From the NCBI GenBank assembly GCA_015655335.1, contig JAATFF010000095.1, forward strand, positions 1 through 36,134: a DNA stretch of 36,134 nucleotides. The letters run 5' to 3'. Positions 14,797 to 23,156 of the stretch are shown in pieces; within the stretch, counting starts at the first letter, position 1; the number at the start of each line of letters is the position of its first letter. A program made the position numbers and the translations under genes. This DNA is from Lysobacterales bacterium. Its GTDB lineage: Bacteria > Pseudomonadota > Gammaproteobacteria > Xanthomonadales > Rhodanobacteraceae. The notes beneath the pieces are model-generated. The model searched no databases. It worked only from the letters and a program-made list of their open reading frames with translations, and was not told where the DNA came from.

Positions 14797-15366
14797 ATGG
14801 CCCAGGCCAGCAACGACGATACGGACAAACACAGATCGTTCGGACATGTGCTGCGCCTGGCGGCACTGATCGCCATGCTTTTGTTATTGGCGGCCTGTGC
14901 CGGCTCCCCGCGCCGCGAGGCGACCTACAAGCCTTCGCATTCGGAACTTGCCGACGAACCGGCGCGCGCACCGGAAAACTCGATAGGTACCGCCAACGAC
15001 GTGCTGTTCCGCGCGATGGCCCTAGTCGGCACGCCCTACCATTGGGGCGGCAACACGCCTGCGGGTGGTTTCGACTGCAGCGGCCTGGTCGATTACATCT
15101 ATCGCAACGCTGCCAACATCGCCCTGCCGCACAGCTCTCGCGACATGGCTTCGATTGACGGGCTCAAGGTTCACAGCATGGGGGATCTGATGAGCGGCGA
15201 CCTGGTTTTCTTCAGCATCGGCGGCGGCATCAGTCATGTCGGTGTATACGTCGGCAAAGGCCGCTTCGTGCACGCCCCAAACAGCGGCGGCACCGTACGC
15301 CTGGACGATATCGACGGCCCGTATTGGCGCGACCACTTTGCCTACGGCAAGCGGCTGCTGGACTGA
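14797..15366 (+). CDS. NlpC/P60 family cell-wall peptidase lipoprotein
   Basis: Predicted gamma-D-glutamyl-diaminopimelate-type endopeptidase that trims peptidoglycan, 189 residues. A lipoprotein signal ends LLLLAAC with Cys34. The NlpC/P60 domain covers about 65-189, with catalytic Cys94 in GGFDCSGLVDY, His147 in ISHVGVYVG and a third polar residue His159 in FVHAP. Size and layout match E. coli Spr/MepS-type lipoproteins. The first 18 residues before the hydrophobic stretch are longer than usual. The start codon directly follows a terminator T-run, which is odd (see findings). Alone between the secreted-protein gene and ohrR. Confidence 0.92.
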   Translation: MAQASNDDTDKHRSFGHVLRLAALIAMLLLLAACAGSPRREATYKPSHSELADEPARAPENSIGTANDVLFRAMALVGTPYHWGGNTPAGGFDCSGLVDYIYRNAANIALPHSSRDMASIDGLKVHSMGDLMSGDLVFFSIGGGISHVGVYVGKGRFVHAPNSGGTVRLDDIDGPYWRDHFAYGKRLLD

Positions 15367-15410
15367 ATCCCGATTGTTAAGTGTCTAACTTCCATTCCTT
15401 CACAAAATAT

Positions 15411-15433
15411 ATATTGTGCACAATTAAATTTGA
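15411..15433 (+). promoter_or_regulatory. Probable OhrR operator
   Basis: The perfect palindrome ATTGTGCACAAT (15413-15424) overlaps ACAATTAAATTTGA (15420-15433). The latter shares the 11-mer ACAATTAAATT with the Bacillus OhrR operator core TACAATTAAATTGTA. The site is AT-rich against the local high GC and lies 16-38 bp before the ohrR ATG, as expected for autorepression of ohrR-ohr. Confidence 0.72.
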
Positions 15434-15448
15434 TACTATGCTTTGCTC

Positions 15449-15907
15449 ATGAAAGCAGCACCCGAACCCACCCTGCTACTCGACGAACAGCTCTGCTTTG
15501 CGCTGTACGCCGCATCGCGTCGCATGACGGCAACCTACCGCCCACTGCTGGAGGCACTCGGCCTGACCTACCCGCAATACCTGGTGATGCTGGTGCTGTG
15601 GGAACGCGATGGACTGACCGTGCGAGAACTCGGCGCACGCCTGCAATTGGATTCCGGCACGCTCACTCCGTTACTCAAACGGCTGGAACAAGCTGGCTTG
15701 CTGGGTCGACGTCGTCGGCAAAGCGACGAGCGCGAAGTGGCAATCACCCTGACCCAAGCCGGCCAGAACCTGCATGTACGCGCAGCCGAGGTGCCGCGCT
15801 GCATGGCCGAACGTCTATGCATGACCGCAAACGCCTTCATCCGTCTGCGCGACGAACTCAAATCCCTAGCGACCCAACTGGCCGCACCCACCGACGAGCG
15901 AGACTAA
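15449..15907 (+). CDS. ohrR: Organic-peroxide-sensing MarR repressor OhrR
   Basis: MarR-family winged-helix repressor, 152 residues. The reactive N-terminal cysteine is Cys16 in [15 protein letters not shown]. The [14 protein letters not shown] and [19 protein letters not shown] segments are typical OhrR. Two more cysteines (118 and 124) lie in the C-terminal helix, so this is probably a two-cysteine OhrR that forms a disulfide on oxidation, like that of Xanthomonas. The start is the ATG at 15449 (a TTG two codons earlier is possible). It lies 4 bp before ohr, with a palindromic operator just upstream, so the pair is expected to be repressed by OhrR and induced by organic hydroperoxides. Confidence 0.93.
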   Translation: MKAAPEPTLLLDEQLCFALYAASRRMTATYRPLLEALGLTYPQYLVMLVLWERDGLTVRELGARLQLDSGTLTPLLKRLEQAGLLGRRRRQSDEREVAITLTQAGQNLHVRAAEVPRCMAERLCMTANAFIRLRDELKSLATQLAAPTDERD

Positions 15908-15911
15908 ACCC

Positions 15912-16343
15912 ATGAGCAATCCGACCAAAGTCCTCTATACCGCCACCGCTACCGCTAAAGGCGGCCGCGAAGGTCATATCCACAGCAGCGATGGCGTGCT
16001 CGATTTCGATCTGAAAGTGCCGAAGGAACTCGGCGGCCCGGGCGGCCTCGGCAGCAACCCGGAACAGCTGTTCGCTGCCGGTTATGCCGCATGTTTCGAA
16101 GGCGCAGTGCGCTATGTGGCGCGCGAGAAGAAGGTCACGCTGAAGGACGCTTCGGTGACAGCACACGTCGGTATCGGTCCGCGCGAACCCACCGGCTTCG
16201 GCATCGCCGTGAAGCTTGAAGTGAGTCTGCCGGGCATCGACCATGCCGTCGCACAGGAACTGGTCGATACCGCTCATCGTGATATCTGCCCGTACTCGCA
16301 TGCGACGCGCGGCAATATCGATGTGCAAATCACCCTGGTTTAA
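15912..16343 (+). CDS. ohr: Organic hydroperoxide resistance peroxidase Ohr
   Basis: Thiol peroxidase that reduces organic and lipid hydroperoxides, 143 residues, typical length. Catalytic Cys61 is in YAACFEGAV, the second cysteine in DICPYSHATRGN, and the conserved Arg19 and Glu51 are visible (KGGREG, NPEQLFAAGYA). The C-terminal RGNIDVQITL is standard. It follows ohrR by 4 bp and is the second gene of the operon. The order ohrR then ohr is one of the known arrangements. Closed by a hairpin 24 bp downstream. Confidence 0.97.
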   Translation: MSNPTKVLYTATATAKGGREGHIHSSDGVLDFDLKVPKELGGPGGLGSNPEQLFAAGYAACFEGAVRYVAREKKVTLKDASVTAHVGIGPREPTGFGIAVKLEVSLPGIDHAVAQELVDTAHRDICPYSHATRGNIDVQITLV

Positions 16344-16366
16344 TTTGCTTCACCAGCTAGAAACGA

Positions 16367-16390
16367 CAACGGCGCCTTAGGGCGCCGTTG
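16367..16390. terminator. Hairpin terminator between ohr and slyD
   Basis: Perfect 10-bp stem CAACGGCGCC with GGCGCCGTTG and a TTAG loop, in the convergent gap between ohr and slyD. The T-run is weak on both sides (TCGTTTC on the minus strand), so it may work in both directions but not strongly. Confidence 0.7.
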
Positions 16391-16413
16391 CGTTGTGCGT
16401 GATCTAAAAGAAC

Positions 16414-16899
16414 TCAGTGCGCTTCGGCGCCCGGCGGATGGGCATGACCGTGCTGGATTTCTTCCGCAGTGGCATCGCGCACTTCTTGAACCACGACGTC
16501 GAAGTTGAGCGTCTTGCCGGCCATCGGATGATTGAGATCCACATCGATCGTACTCATGCCGACCTTATGCACCGTCACCGCACGCTGACCGCCCTCTTTG
16601 AGCGACAACACCGTCACCATGCCAGGCTTGAGGCGATTGCCCTGCTGGAAATATTTCTTCGGCACGCGCTGGATCTGACCTTCCTGGCGCTCGCCATAAC
16701 CTTCGGCGGCCGGGATCTCGACCTGCAGCGTATCGCCTGCGCCATGTTCTTCCAGCGCCTTTTCCAGCCCCGGGATCAGCTGGCCATGGCCCAGCAGAAT
16801 CCACAACGGCTGCCCATTTTCATGCGAGCTTTCCACCTTCTCGCCGTCCACGGTAAGCGTGTAGTGGAACGCGATGACCTTGTCCTTGCCAGCCTTCAT
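16414..16899 (-). CDS. slyD: FKBP-type peptidyl-prolyl isomerase SlyD-like
   Basis: Cytoplasmic prolyl isomerase and metallochaperone of the SlyD branch, 161 residues. The FKBP core starts KVIAFHYTLTVDGEKVESS, with LLGHGQLIPGLEKALEEHGAGD and PAAEGYGER. The inserted chaperone flap and DLNHPMAGKTLNFDVVV follow, all typical of SlyD. The C-terminal tail is short (HGHAHPPGAEAH) with only four histidines, compared with the long metal-binding tail of E. coli SlyD (196 residues), so metal storage is probably reduced. Convergent with ohr and 38 bp downstream of the MFS gene on the same strand. Confidence 0.93.
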   Translation of the reverse strand: MKAGKDKVIAFHYTLTVDGEKVESSHENGQPLWILLGHGQLIPGLEKALEEHGAGDTLQVEIPAAEGYGERQEGQIQRVPKKYFQQGNRLKPGMVTVLSLKEGGQRAVTVHKVGMSTIDVDLNHPMAGKTLNFDVVVQEVRDATAEEIQHGHAHPPGAEAH

Positions 16900-16936
16900 T
16901 GCCTATCTCTCGGTAGAAACGAAAGCGGCAATTCTA

Positions 16937-18169
16937 TCAGCTACGGGCGTTGCCGAAGCCCACACCACGCGCCTCCGGCCCCAGCCAGACCAGCAGCGCC
17001 AGCATCACCGCGACGACAGCCATCCAAAGCGACATCACTTGCGGCAGCCCCATTCCAGGCCGCCCCGCAAGCCACGATTGCGCCGTTGCTGTCCCGGCAG
17101 CGAGCAGGTTGCCCATCTGATATGCAAAACCCGGCAGCGTGCCGCGCACCGCGTCCGGCGACAACTCATTCAGATGGGTCGGCACTACACCCCAAGCGCC
17201 CTGCACCATCACCTGAATCAGAAAGGCGCCCAGACCCAGCAACAAGAATGAGCCGCCGTAGGTCCATAGCGGGATCACCGGAATGGCGAGCAACGCGGCA
17301 ATGATCATGGCGCGACGACGGCCGATCTTCTCCGACCACGCACCGAAGAAAATCCCACCGACTAACGCTCCAAGATTCAGCAGTGCGACCAACACAAACG
17401 CGGCGCTCGACCCGGTGGGCAGATGCAGGTTCACTTCCTCAAACGTGTGATACATGTCCTGCGAACCATGGCTAAACATGTTGAACGCCGCCATCAGGCA
17501 CATCAGATAAATTGCCAGTTTCCAATGACCGCGCATCGCCTCGAACAAGCTACGTTTGCCATGCTCGGCCTGGCTCGCCTCCCAAGCCGGCGACTCCGGC
17601 ACCTTGCGTCGGATATACAGCACCAGCAACGCCGGCAACGCACCCACCACGAATAGACCGCGCCAGCCTATGTGATCCACGAGCAACCAGTTCACCAGTG
17701 CGCCGAGAAAGAAGCCGCATGGGTAACCGCTTTGCAGCAGGCCCGAGACCAAGCCGCGGGATTTCGGCGGAATGGATTCCATGACCAAGGACGCACCAAT
17801 GCCCCACTCGCCTCCCATGGCAATGCCAAATAGAAACCGCAGGGCAAGCAGCACGGTAATCGATGGCGAAAACGCCGTCGCCAGCTCAAACATCGAAAAC
17901 AGGATCACGTCGATCATCAGCACCGGTCGGCGTCCGTACCGATCGGCGAGCCGTCCAAACACAAGTGCACCCACCGGGCGCGCCGCAAGCGTCAGCAACA
18001 CGCCCAAGGTGACTACCGTTCGATCGACGTGGAACTCGTTCGCGATGGCCACGATCACAAATGTGAACATGAAATAGTCGAACGCATCAAGCGTCCAGCC
18101 CAGAAAACTCGCCAGCACGGTATGCCGTTGCTCGTGGTTCAATTCCCGCAAGGCGGACAGGGTGGACAT
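16937..18169 (-). CDS. MFS transporter, aromatic/carboxylic-acid symporter type
   Basis: Major facilitator superfamily permease, 410 residues, about 12 membrane segments. The loop motif GRLADRYGRRPVL between helices 2 and 3 and WSEKIGRRRAM between helices 8 and 9 are MFS signatures; FLFGIAMGGEWGIGASLVME and PPKSRGLVSGLLQSGY match the metabolite:proton symporter groups (aromatic acid, sialic acid or lactate type). The start MSTLSALRELNHEQRHTVLASFLGWTLDAFDYFMF supports lactate/dicarboxylate or aromatic-acid carriers. The substrate cannot be read from the sequence. AGGAG precedes the ATG at normal spacing. The gene is divergent from rhlE. Confidence 0.85.
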   Translation of the reverse strand: MSTLSALRELNHEQRHTVLASFLGWTLDAFDYFMFTFVIVAIANEFHVDRTVVTLGVLLTLAARPVGALVFGRLADRYGRRPVLMIDVILFSMFELATAFSPSITVLLALRFLFGIAMGGEWGIGASLVMESIPPKSRGLVSGLLQSGYPCGFFLGALVNWLLVDHIGWRGLFVVGALPALLVLYIRRKVPESPAWEASQAEHGKRSLFEAMRGHWKLAIYLMCLMAAFNMFSHGSQDMYHTFEEVNLHLPTGSSAAFVLVALLNLGALVGGIFFGAWSEKIGRRRAMIIAALLAIPVIPLWTYGGSFLLLGLGAFLIQVMVQGAWGVVPTHLNELSPDAVRGTLPGFAYQMGNLLAAGTATAQSWLAGRPGMGLPQVMSLWMAVVAVMLALLVWLGPEARGVGFGNARS

Positions 18170-18244
18170 GCAAGGCTCCTGGTTTGAGAACGCAGGAGGC
18201 TAGCACGATGAATGGGGCTGCCGACGGCCCCTGCGTTATTCATG

Positions 18245-18250
18245 TATACT
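18245..18250 (+). promoter_or_regulatory. Possible rhlE -10 box
   Basis: TATACT at 18245-18250 is a good -10 hexamer without a clear -35. Transcription would begin near 18257, giving a leader of about 92 nt before the rhlE ATG. Leaders of this length are common in cold-shock-type genes; I see only a short CGCCC/GGGCG hairpin in it. Confidence 0.35.
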
Positions 18251-18348
18251 CGTCGTTGGGTCACGCCCGTCCGGGCGATACGTTCCCTCTTACCCCCATA
18301 CAGCAACGCGGTTCTGCATGAACGCTCCGGGTTGCACAGGAGCATTTC

Positions 18349-19680
18349 ATGTCATTCGAATCGCTGGGCCTTGCCCCTGCGTTGCTGCGCGCGCTTGCCG
18401 ACCAAGGCTACACGCAACCCACCCCCATTCAGGCCGGCGCCATTCCGGTAGTGCTGGAAGGTCACGACCTGCTAGCCGCCGCACAGACCGGCACCGGCAA
18501 GACGGCCGCGTTCGCGCTGCCCTTGCTGCAACACCTGTCCACGGCCGGGCAAACCATGACCCGTCGTCCGCGCGCATTAATTCTGACGCCGACGCGCGAA
18601 CTGGCCGCACAGATCTACGACAACCTGCGCGACTACGGCAAACATCTGCGCGTCAGCAGCGCCACGATCTTCGGTGGCGTGAGCATGGGTCCTCAGATCC
18701 AGGCGCTGCGTCGCGGCGTCGATATCGTTATCGCCACGCCGGGCCGTCTGGTCGACCACATGCAGCAGCGCACGCTGGACCTCAGCGGCGTCGAAGTGCT
18801 GGTGCTGGACGAAGCCGACCGCATGCTCGACATGGGCTTCCTGCCCTCGCTCAAGCGCATAATCAGCGCGTTGCCAAAGCAGCGTCAGACGTTGCTGTTC
18901 TCGGCCACGTTCGCGCCGGAAATCAAGTCGCTAGCTATGCAGTTCATGCATGCGCCGCGCGAAGTTTCCGTAGCGCCCGCCAATAGCGTCGCCACCACGG
19001 TCACCCATGAGGTGCATCCGGTCGATGCTTCCCGCAAGCGCGACCTGCTACTGCACGTGTTGAGCAAAGACAGCCGTCGCCAGACGCTGGTGTTCAGCCG
19101 TACGAAGCATGGCGCCGACAAGCTGGTGAGTTATCTGGAGCACTCCGGTCTGCGCGCAGCAGCTATTCACGGCAATAAGAGCCAGAACGCCCGTACCCGT
19201 GCGCTCAGCGATTTCAAGAGCGGCCGCGTTACCGTGCTGGTGGCGACCGACATCGCCGCACGCGGCATCGACATCGACCAGCTGCCGATCGTGATCAACT
19301 ACGATCTGCCGATGGTGGCCGAAGATTACGTGCATCGCATTGGCCGTACCGGCCGTGCCGGTGCCGACGGCCTGGCACTGTCACTGGTCAGCCACGATGA
19401 ATCCGGTTTGCTGCGCGATATCCGCAAACTGTTGGCGCAGGACCTTGCGATCAACGAAGTGCCCGGTTTCGAGCTGTCCTCACCGCTGCGCCTCGATGCC
19501 AATGCGCCCCGTCCGAAGCAGGGCCAGCGTCAGGCTCGTCCGCCACAACGCCAAGGTGGTCAACGCCAAGGTGGATCGCATCGCCCGCATGCCCACGCTC
19601 AGAACAACGGCGGCGGCGAGCATGCCATGGGCAATCGCAAGCGTCGTCCGCGCGGCAGCCGCCCGGCTGCGAAAGCCTAA
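18349..19680 (+). CDS. rhlE: ATP-dependent DEAD-box RNA helicase RhlE
   Basis: RNA-unwinding ATPase of 443 residues. The Q motif TQPTPIQ is at about 22-28, Walker A AQTGTGKT at 45-52, then TPTRELA, TPGRL, DEAD ([13 protein letters not shown]), SAT, and the C-terminal [11 protein letters not shown] and HRIGRTGR motifs. The C-terminal extension after ~380 is rich in Arg, Gln, Gly and His ([18 protein letters not shown]), as in RhlE. AGGAG precedes the ATG. A second DEAD-box gene (deaD) lies 1.5 kb downstream on the same strand, sharing the core motifs but differing in the C-terminal domain. Expected roles are ribosome assembly and RNA turnover. Confidence 0.95.
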   Translation: MSFESLGLAPALLRALADQGYTQPTPIQAGAIPVVLEGHDLLAAAQTGTGKTAAFALPLLQHLSTAGQTMTRRPRALILTPTRELAAQIYDNLRDYGKHLRVSSATIFGGVSMGPQIQALRRGVDIVIATPGRLVDHMQQRTLDLSGVEVLVLDEADRMLDMGFLPSLKRIISALPKQRQTLLFSATFAPEIKSLAMQFMHAPREVSVAPANSVATTVTHEVHPVDASRKRDLLLHVLSKDSRRQTLVFSRTKHGADKLVSYLEHSGLRAAAIHGNKSQNARTRALSDFKSGRVTVLVATDIAARGIDIDQLPIVINYDLPMVAEDYVHRIGRTGRAGADGLALSLVSHDESGLLRDIRKLLAQDLAINEVPGFELSSPLRLDANAPRPKQGQRQARPPQRQGGQRQGGSHRPHAHAQNNGGGEHAMGNRKRRPRGSRPAAKA

Positions 19681-19693
19681 TCGCTGCAACGAT

Positions 19694-20248
19694 TCAACCG
19701 CCCGGACAAATCCGGGCGGTTAGCACATGGTCTTCCCACACACCGGCGATCTGCAGATAGCACCTGGCGTAGCCTTCGCGCTCGAAACCTAGTTGTGTGA
19801 GCAGCTTCGCGCTGCGTTCGTTGCGTGGCAGATAGTTGGCCATCACGCGATGCAGACCTAACTCGCCGAAAGCTACGCCGATGCCTGACTCCAGCACCTC
19901 ACGCATCAGGCCTTGTCCCTGCATGCGTGCGGCTACGCCATAACCAAGATGGCACGCCTGAAACGCACCACGCACGATGTTGGCAAAGGTGAAGGTGGCA
20001 AGGATCGCCTGCTCGTCGATGTCGAAGACGATCAAGGGATAGCCCCGATCGAGACGCGCATGCTCACGCCCATCGGCAATCGAATGTATGCAATGCGATA
20101 GCGTGTAGTACTCGGTATCGTGCAGAGGCTCCCACGGCGCCAGGTGGTCGCGATTTTCCACGCGATATTGCAGCAGTTTCGGTGCATCCGCTTCGTCGGC
20201 CAGACGAATGCGTGTGCGGGGTGTTTGCAAGGACAGCATCACGTTCAC
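19694..20248 (-). CDS. rimJ: RimJ-type ribosomal-protein N-acetyltransferase (GNAT)
   Basis: GNAT-fold acetyltransferase, 184 residues, close in size to RimJ (194). It starts LQTPRTRIRLADEADAPKLLQYRVENRDHLAPWEP, the RimJ/RimL opening. The acetyl-CoA segment is LGYGVAARMQGQGLMREVLESG, and ANYLPRNERSAKLLTQLGFEREG follows. It may acetylate the N-terminus of ribosomal protein S5 or another target; RimJ/RimL specificity is not certain. Its last codons lie inside the rhlE terminator hairpin, so the two convergent genes share that DNA. Confidence 0.85.
   Translation of the reverse strand: MNVMLSLQTPRTRIRLADEADAPKLLQYRVENRDHLAPWEPLHDTEYYTLSHCIHSIADGREHARLDRGYPLIVFDIDEQAILATFTFANIVRGAFQACHLGYGVAARMQGQGLMREVLESGIGVAFGELGLHRVMANYLPRNERSAKLLTQLGFEREGYARCYLQIAGVWEDHVLTARICPGG
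19696..19721 (+). terminator. Terminator of rhlE overlapping the rimJ-like gene end
   Basis: Perfect 11-bp stem AACCGCCCGGA and TCCGGGCGGTT with a CAAA loop, 15 nt after the rhlE stop. The T-run is weak (TTAGC). The final codons and stop of the convergent rimJ-like gene are part of the stem. Confidence 0.75.
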
Positions 20249-20324
20249 ACTTTCTCCAGCATCCCGGCGATAACGCGGATGGTTGTTGCGAGGATGGGAA
20301 TGATACGGAAACGCGCAACGATGC

Positions 20325-21074
20325 TCAGCGTTCCTGATCGGTCGGCCGCAGCAGCACCTCGTTGATGCTCATGTAGTCTGGCCGCGTTACGCAAAACAGA
20401 ATGACATCGGCAATATCCTCCGCTTGCAGCTGACGCATTTGGCCGGCAAACACATTCACCGCCTGCTTGGTGGCGGCATGGCCGATGTGATCGCGCAACT
20501 CCGTATCCACCATGCCCGGCTCGATCACGCTGACGCGGATATTGTCCTTATAAACCTCCCGCCGCAGCGATTCGGAAAAACCCACCACGCCGAACTTGGT
20601 GGCCGCGTAAGCCGCCGAATTAGGATTGGCGACCCGGCCAGCCACCGATGACACATTCACGATGTGTCCGTCATGGCGCGCACGCATGCCGGCCAGCGCG
20701 GCCTGCGTGGAAGCAATCAGACTCAATACGTTCAACTCCAGCATGTGGCGCCAGCGGCCAAGGTCGGCTTCGGCGACGGGTTCGAGATACATCACGCCAG
20801 CGTTGTTCACCAAAATATCGAGACGGCCGTAATGCGCCTCGGTGTCTTTCACGATGCGTTGAGCTTCCGTTTCGTCAGCGAGATCGGCAACCAGTACCAA
20901 CGGCTCGGCGCCAAGCTCGGTCAGCTTCGCCGCAAGCCCTTCGAGCCGGTCCTTGCGCCGTGCGGCAATCGCCACTTTGGCGCCCTGCTCGGCCAGGGCC
21001 AAGGCCGTGGCCTCACCGATGCCCGAGGAGGCACCTGTAACCAGCGCGACGCGGTCTTTCAAGCGGTTTTGCAT
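20325..21074 (-). CDS. Short-chain dehydrogenase/reductase (YdfG-like)
   Basis: Classical NAD(P)-dependent SDR, 249 residues. The cofactor motif TGASSGIGEA is at about 14-23, NNAG follows, and the catalytic set is intact with Ser in NVSSVAG and YAATK. The sequence resembles clavulanate-dehydrogenase-like and YdfG-like NADP-dependent oxidoreductases, broad-range reductases of 3-hydroxy acids or aldehydes; the substrate is unknown. It has the full catalytic motif, in contrast to the other SDR of this window at 5824. Divergent from deaD across about 120 bp. Confidence 0.88.
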   Translation of the reverse strand: MQNRLKDRVALVTGASSGIGEATALALAEQGAKVAIAARRKDRLEGLAAKLTELGAEPLVLVADLADETEAQRIVKDTEAHYGRLDILVNNAGVMYLEPVAEADLGRWRHMLELNVLSLIASTQAALAGMRARHDGHIVNVSSVAGRVANPNSAAYAATKFGVVGFSESLRREVYKDNIRVSVIEPGMVDTELRDHIGHAATKQAVNVFAGQMRQLQAEDIADVILFCVTRPDYMSINEVLLRPTDQER

Positions 21075-21136
21075 GTGAATTCCCTGATGACAAGGTGACT
21101 GGAAAGCCCATGAATAAGGGTATGGCGGCTATAGGC

Positions 21137-21145
21137 TGTTACAAT
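21137..21145 (+). promoter_or_regulatory. Extended -10 promoter of deaD
   Basis: TGTTACAAT (TG at 21137-21138, TACAAT at 21140-21145) matches an extended -10 with no obvious -35. Transcription would start near 21152, about 45 nt before the deaD ATG. The leader includes a short inverted repeat, GCATG...CATGC. Confidence 0.45.
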
Positions 21146-21196
21146 AGTGACCATTCTCCCGCATGCCCTCGTGCATGCCACGTCGAGGTCTCCCCC

Positions 21197-23047
21197 ATGT
21201 CGTCCCCGTCTCCTGACACCACTCCGGCTCCCGCTGGCTTCTCTGCGCTTGCGCTAACGCCGGAAGTATTGCGAGCACTGACCGATGTGGGCTACGAATC
21301 GCCCTCGCCGATCCAGGCCGCAACCATTCCGTCCCTGCTGCAAGGTCGCGACGTGTTGGGCCAGGCGCAGACCGGCACCGGCAAGACGGCCGCCTTCGCA
21401 TTGCCGATCCTGTCGCGCATCGACGCGCGCGCCGGCAAACCGCAGGCATTGGTGCTGGCGCCGACGCGTGAATTGGCCATCCAGGTGGCTGAAGCCTTTC
21501 AGCGCTATGCCACGCATATACCTGGTTTCCAGGTACTTCCCATCTACGGTGGCCAGAGCTACGGCCCGCAGCTGCACGCGTTACGCCGCGGTGTGCACGT
21601 GGTTGTCGGCACGCCTGGCCGCGTCATCGATCATCTGGATCGCAAGACGCTCGATCTTTCCGAACTGCGCTTCATCGTGCTCGACGAAGCCGATGAAATG
21701 CTGCGCATGGGCTTTATCGACGACGTCGAAAAGGTGCTGCAGGCGACTCCGCCGCAGCGTCAGGTGGCGTTGTTCTCAGCCACGATGCCCACACCGATTC
21801 GCAAGATCGCCCAGCAGCATCTGAAGGATCCAGTCGAAGTCACTATCAAGGCCGCTACCACCACCGCCGCGAATATCCGCCAGCGCTATTGGTGGGTGAG
21901 CGGCATGCATAAGCTGGATGCGATGACGCGCATCCTCGAAGCCGAACCGTTCGACGCGATGATCATCTTCGCGCGCACCAAGCAGGCCACCGAAGAACTC
22001 GCCGAAAAGTTACAGGCGCGCGGCCTCGCCGCCGCCGCGATCAATGGCGACATTGCGCAGCCGCAGCGCGAACGCGTGATCCAGCAGCTCAAGGAAGGCA
22101 AGCTCGACATCCTCGTAGCGACTGACGTCGCAGCGCGCGGCCTGGACGTGGAGCGCATCAGCCACGTGATGAACTACGACATTCCCTACGACACCGAAAG
22201 CTACGTGCACCGTATCGGCCGTACCGGTCGCGCGGGACGCAGCGGCGAAGCGATCCTGTTCGTCACGCCGCGCGAAAAAGGCATGCTGCGCGCGATCGAA
22301 CGCGCCACGCGCCAGCCGATCGAGGAGATGAAACTACCTACGGTCGAAGCCGTGAACGACCGCCGCGTTTCCCGTTTCAAGCAAAGCATCAGTGACACGC
22401 TCGCCGTCGGTGGGTTGGAACACTTTCAGAAGCTGATCGAGCAGTTCGAGCAGGAGCACAACATTCCCGCCATCGAAATCGCGGCTGCATTAGCGCGTCT
22501 CGTCCAGGGCGATCGCCCACTACTGCTCGAGCCACCGGCAAAACGCGAACAGGTGCGTGAACGCGATGCGCGCCCCGCTCACGGCAATGACGGCGATACA
22601 CGCCGCCCAGCGCGCGAACCGCGCCACCGCGACGATGCTCCTCGCGATTCCGCGCCACGTCAGGCTCGCCCGCATGCTACGGAAACGGGCAAGCGCACGT
22701 ATCGCATCGAAGTGGGCCACGAACATGGCGTGAAGCCCGGCAACATCATCGGCGCCATCGCCAACGAGGCCGGACTGGAGAGCCAATACATCGGCCGCCT
22801 GAGCATTCGCGACGACTACAGCCTCATTGATCTGCCCGACGGCATGCCGGGCGAAATCTTTGAGCACCTGAAAAAGGTTTGGGTCAATCAGCAAATGCTG
22901 CGTATCAGCGAGTGGAAGGGCAGCGAGGATGACGTTGGCGAACGCGCGCCACGCAAGCCCGGGTTCAAGCCGGCTCATGCGCGCGGTCACAGCGGCAAAC
23001 CGCGTCCGCAAGGGTCTGGTGGCGGAAAGCCTCCGCGGCGCAAGTAA
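21197..23047 (+). CDS. deaD: Cold-shock DEAD-box RNA helicase DeaD/CsdA
   Basis: RNA helicase of 616 residues. Helicase core: SPSPIQ (Q motif), AQTGTGKT at about 57-64, PTRELAIQ, GTPGRVIDHL, LDEADEMLRMGF, SAT, ATDVAARGLDV and HRIGRTGR. From about 498 to 570 there is a DbpA/CsdA RNA-binding domain (YRIEVGHEHGVKPGNIIGAI to VNQQMLRIS), then a basic Gly/Arg/Lys-rich tail, which fits DeaD rather than RhlE. The ATG at 21197 is preceded by GAGGTC, and the protein core starts shortly after; upstream in-frame codons are not used. It assists ribosome biogenesis and mRNA decay in the cold. A perfect hairpin lies after the stop. Confidence 0.96.
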   Translation: MSSPSPDTTPAPAGFSALALTPEVLRALTDVGYESPSPIQAATIPSLLQGRDVLGQAQTGTGKTAAFALPILSRIDARAGKPQALVLAPTRELAIQVAEAFQRYATHIPGFQVLPIYGGQSYGPQLHALRRGVHVVVGTPGRVIDHLDRKTLDLSELRFIVLDEADEMLRMGFIDDVEKVLQATPPQRQVALFSATMPTPIRKIAQQHLKDPVEVTIKAATTTAANIRQRYWWVSGMHKLDAMTRILEAEPFDAMIIFARTKQATEELAEKLQARGLAAAAINGDIAQPQRERVIQQLKEGKLDILVATDVAARGLDVERISHVMNYDIPYDTESYVHRIGRTGRAGRSGEAILFVTPREKGMLRAIERATRQPIEEMKLPTVEAVNDRRVSRFKQSISDTLAVGGLEHFQKLIEQFEQEHNIPAIEIAAALARLVQGDRPLLLEPPAKREQVRERDARPAHGNDGDTRRPAREPRHRDDAPRDSAPRQARPHATETGKRTYRIEVGHEHGVKPGNIIGAIANEAGLESQYIGRLSIRDDYSLIDLPDGMPGEIFEHLKKVWVNQQMLRISEWKGSEDDVGERAPRKPGFKPAHARGHSGKPRPQGSGGGKPPRRK

Positions 23048-23121
23048 AGATTTCGATCGTTTCAGCCAGGCGACACTGCGTTCTGCTCTATTCACCGCTG
23101 TAAACGCCTGCTTCGGCTCAT

Positions 23122-23148
23122 ACTTGTGCGGTATCGATCCGCACAAGT
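23122..23148. repeat. Perfect inverted repeat between deaD and the DODA gene
   Basis: ACTTGTGCGG (23122-23131) and CCGCACAAGT (23139-23148) pair over 10 bp with a 7-base loop (TATCGAT). There is no T-run. It ends 8 bp before the next ATG, where a ribosome-binding site should lie. It could be a deaD 3' end, a regulator site or a translational switch for the dioxygenase gene. Confidence 0.7.
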
Positions 23149-23156
23149 TGCCCGTC

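Noticed and set aside
18349-23047. Tandem duplication of DEAD-box helicase genes
   Set aside because: Both genes share only the universal helicase motifs; their N-terminal segments, linkers and C-terminal domains differ, so they are separate family members (RhlE and DeaD), not a recent duplication.
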